Assembly: GCA_026785865.1 (NCBI GenBank)
Contig: JAJAZG010000119.1
Span: forward strand, 1-7,531
DNA length: 7,531 nt
Direction of reading: 5' to 3'
Source of the DNA: Pseudanabaena sp. CAN_BIN31
Lineage (GTDB): Bacteria; Cyanobacteriota; Cyanobacteriia; Pseudanabaenales; Pseudanabaenaceae
The notes below the pieces were generated by a model. That model worked only from the letters and a program-made list of their open reading frames with translations. It was not told where the DNA came from and searched no databases. Positions 5,935-7,531 of this stretch are shown piece by piece (positions within the stretch are counted from its first letter, which is position 1; every line of letters begins with the position of its first letter). The position numbers were made by a program, and so were the translations under genes.

Positions 5935-5966
5935 GATTGCAGCCCGAAGGGCTGCAATCTTGTTTT
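5924..5966 (-). terminator. Rho-independent terminator of carB
   Basis: Arms 5928-5945 and 5949-5966 form a perfect 18-bp stem with a 3-nt loop. On the - strand the stem ends in TTTT and is followed by GTTGTTG. It begins 24 bases past the carB stop codon. A smaller hairpin, AGGCGC-AAA-GCGCCT (5975-5989), lies between the stop codon and this stem. Confidence 0.8.
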
Positions 5967-5989
5967 CTCTAAAGAGGCGCAAAGCGCCT

Positions 5990-7531
5990 TTATGCATAAT
6001 CCTGAAGTGCAGTTACAGAAATTGAGCCAGTTTGCAAAGAACGAATTGCGGCGATCGCGGCTTTTGCACCTGCAAGGGTGGTGATTACAGGGATCTTGTA
6101 AGCAAGAGCGGTGCGGCGAATCATTTTGCCATCGGCTTTCGCTTCGCCGCCACTCGGTGAATTAACGATCAATTGGATTTGACGGTTTTTCATTGAGTCA
6201 CCAATGTGGGGACGACCTTCATGGACTTTGAGAACTTGCTTTGACTCAATATTGTTGCGGCGGAGGATTTTATAAGTTCCTTCGGTTGCGACAATTTTAA
6301 AGCCAAGCTCAATAAACGCTTCGGCAATCGTGGAGATACCGCTTTTATCGCGATCGTTGACCGAGATAAACACAGTACCTTCTAGCGGTAAATGCGTTCC
6401 TGCACCAAGTTGAGCTTTGGCAAAGGCGCGTCCGAAGTCGGTGTCAATGCCCATGACTTCGCCTGTTGATCGCATCTCTGGCCCCAAAATCGTATCGGTT
6501 CCCGCAAACTTGGCAAAGGGAAGTACGGCTTCTTTGATCGAGATATGTTTGGGAATTACCTCTTCTGTAAAGCCAAGATCGGCAAGGGTTGCACCTGCCA
6601 TGATCCTTGATGCATAGTTAACGAGGGGAACGTTAATCGCTTTGCTGACATAGGGAACAGTCCGCGAGGCGCGAGGATTGGCTTCGAGAATGAAGACTTT
6701 GCTCTCTTTGAGATTATTGTTATTCAACTGTACCGCGTATTGGATATTCATTAAGCCAATTACTTTTAAGGATTTAGCGAGGCTAATTGTCCATTCGCGG
6801 ATGGTGGTGAGAACTCCAAGCGGTAAAGAAAAAGTAGGAATCGAACAAGCCGAATCGCCTGAGTGAATCCCTGCTTCTTCGATATGTTCCATAATGCCGC
6901 CGATGGTGACATTGCCCAGTTGATCGGCGATCGCATCCACATCAACCTCAATCGCCCCTTCAAGAAACTGATCGATCAATACAGGATGTTCTGGCTCGAT
7001 GATGATCGCTCGACGCATATAGTCTTCGAGTTCAGCATCGGAGTAAACCACTTCCATACCGCGTCCGCCGAGAACGTAGCTAGGACGGACAACGACAGGG
7101 TAGCTGACCCGTTGCGCGATCGCCACAGCCTCTTCTTCAGAACGCGCCAAACCGTTGTTTGGTTGCAAGATGCCAATCTCTTGACAGATTGCTTCAAACC
7201 GTTCACGGTCTTCAGCGATGTCGATCGAGTCGGGTGAAGTCCCCCAAATTTTCGTGGGAGAATTAGTGTCTTCGAGATATTTCAAAAGTGGAACCGATAA
7301 CTTGAGCGGAGTCTGTCCGCCAAACTGGATGATTACACCTTCAGGCTGTTCGGCTTCGATGATGTTCAGTACATCTTCGCGGGTCAATGGCTCGAAATAG
7401 AGGCGATCGCTAGTGTCGTAATCGGTAGAAACAGTCTCAGGATTTGAGTTAACCATAATCGTCTCAAAACCTGCGGCTTGCAACGCATAGCTAGCATGAC
7501 AACAGCAATAGTCAAACTCAATCCCTTGTCC
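5990..7531 (-). CDS. carB: Carbamoyl-phosphate synthase large subunit, C-terminal half (partial)
   Basis: 513 residues are visible. The frame is open to the window edge, beginning GQGIEFDYCCCHASYALQAA, so the N-terminal half of this protein of about 1,080 residues lies outside. CarB, with the glutaminase CarA, makes carbamoyl phosphate from glutamine-derived ammonia, bicarbonate and two ATP, feeding pyrimidine and arginine synthesis. The visible part is the second synthetase unit, which phosphorylates carbamate. It includes NPETVSTDYDTSDRLYFEPL, an ATP-grasp domain at about 107-300 with RPSYVLGGRGMEVVY, GGIMEHIEEAGIHSGDSAC and LEANPRASRTVPYVSK, then LGPEMRSTGEVMG. An MGS-like allosteric domain follows at about 382-513 (KVHEGRPHIGDSMKN, IRRTALAYKIPVITT). 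A TTG at 7483-7481 is an internal Leu codon, not a start. No frameshift or missing motif is visible. Confidence 0.97.
   Translation of the reverse strand, partial: GQGIEFDYCCCHASYALQAAGFETIMVNSNPETVSTDYDTSDRLYFEPLTREDVLNIIEAEQPEGVIIQFGGQTPLKLSVPLLKYLEDTNSPTKIWGTSPDSIDIAEDRERFEAICQEIGILQPNNGLARSEEEAVAIAQRVSYPVVVRPSYVLGGRGMEVVYSDAELEDYMRRAIIIEPEHPVLIDQFLEGAIEVDVDAIADQLGNVTIGGIMEHIEEAGIHSGDSACSIPTFSLPLGVLTTIREWTISLAKSLKVIGLMNIQYAVQLNNNNLKESKVFILEANPRASRTVPYVSKAINVPLVNYASRIMAGATLADLGFTEEVIPKHISIKEAVLPFAKFAGTDTILGPEMRSTGEVMGIDTDFGRAFAKAQLGAGTHLPLEGTVFISVNDRDKSGISTIAEAFIELGFKIVATEGTYKILRRNNIESKQVLKVHEGRPHIGDSMKNRQIQLIVNSPSGGEAKADGKMIRRTALAYKIPVITTLAGAKAAIAAIRSLQTGSISVTALQDYA

Noticed and set aside
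5872..5989. SAM or SAH riboswitch ahead of ahcY
   Set aside because: The predicted leader is only about 27 bases and the large hairpin upstream of it is explained as the carB terminator. I see no aptamer-like fold.
5612..6025. 137-residue + strand reading frame opposite ahcY
   Set aside because: It is a mirror of strongly conserved ahcY codons, crosses the carB terminator, and resembles no protein I know.

Overview
The window looks like chromosomal DNA from a cyanobacterium with fairly low GC content. The strongest sign is the octamer GCGATCGC (HIP1), which I count 14 times (for example at 978, 1153, 2605, 3583, 3723, 5321, 6051 and 7403), against about 0.1 expected by chance. The gene content agrees: a short-type S-adenosylhomocysteine hydrolase, CarB, a DedA protein, and a large membrane iron-sulfur/cyclic-nucleotide-binding-like fusion of a kind I associate with cyanobacteria. 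A Pseudanabaena-like organism would fit, but that is a guess.

Left part (1-657): mobile-element debris. The first 54 bases encode the last 17 residues of what appears to be a TnpB (IS200/IS605-type) protein, followed by the hairpin right end of the element. Directly after it lies a decayed, frameshifted piece of an alpha/beta-hydrolase gene, so the element appears to have landed in or beside that gene. Next comes a C/T- and G/A-rich palindromic element of about 160 bp with imperfect terminal inverted repeats, probably a MITE, and then about 190 bp of AT-rich leader.

Middle (658-3423, + strand): one 921-residue protein. It has about eight membrane segments, a NapH/NosR-like CX3CP motif, a single cytoplasmic 4Fe-4S ligand set, a long helical region, and a C-terminal CRP-like domain that has lost the cyclic-nucleotide-binding arginine. 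It is the most interesting gene here. The 356-bp gap after it, between convergent genes, is packed with palindromes, including a rho-independent terminator whose stem is built on a HIP1 site.

Right part (3780-7531, - strand): three genes in tandem, transcribed leftward in the order carB (its N-terminal half lies beyond the window), ahcY, dedA. Each appears to be its own unit. Strong hairpin terminators follow carB and ahcY, ahcY has a good -10 box of its own, and the far arm of the carB terminator supplies the probable -35 box of ahcY. carB serves pyrimidine and arginine synthesis, ahcY the methyl cycle, and dedA probably membrane lipid-carrier recycling. I see no functional reason for their adjacency.
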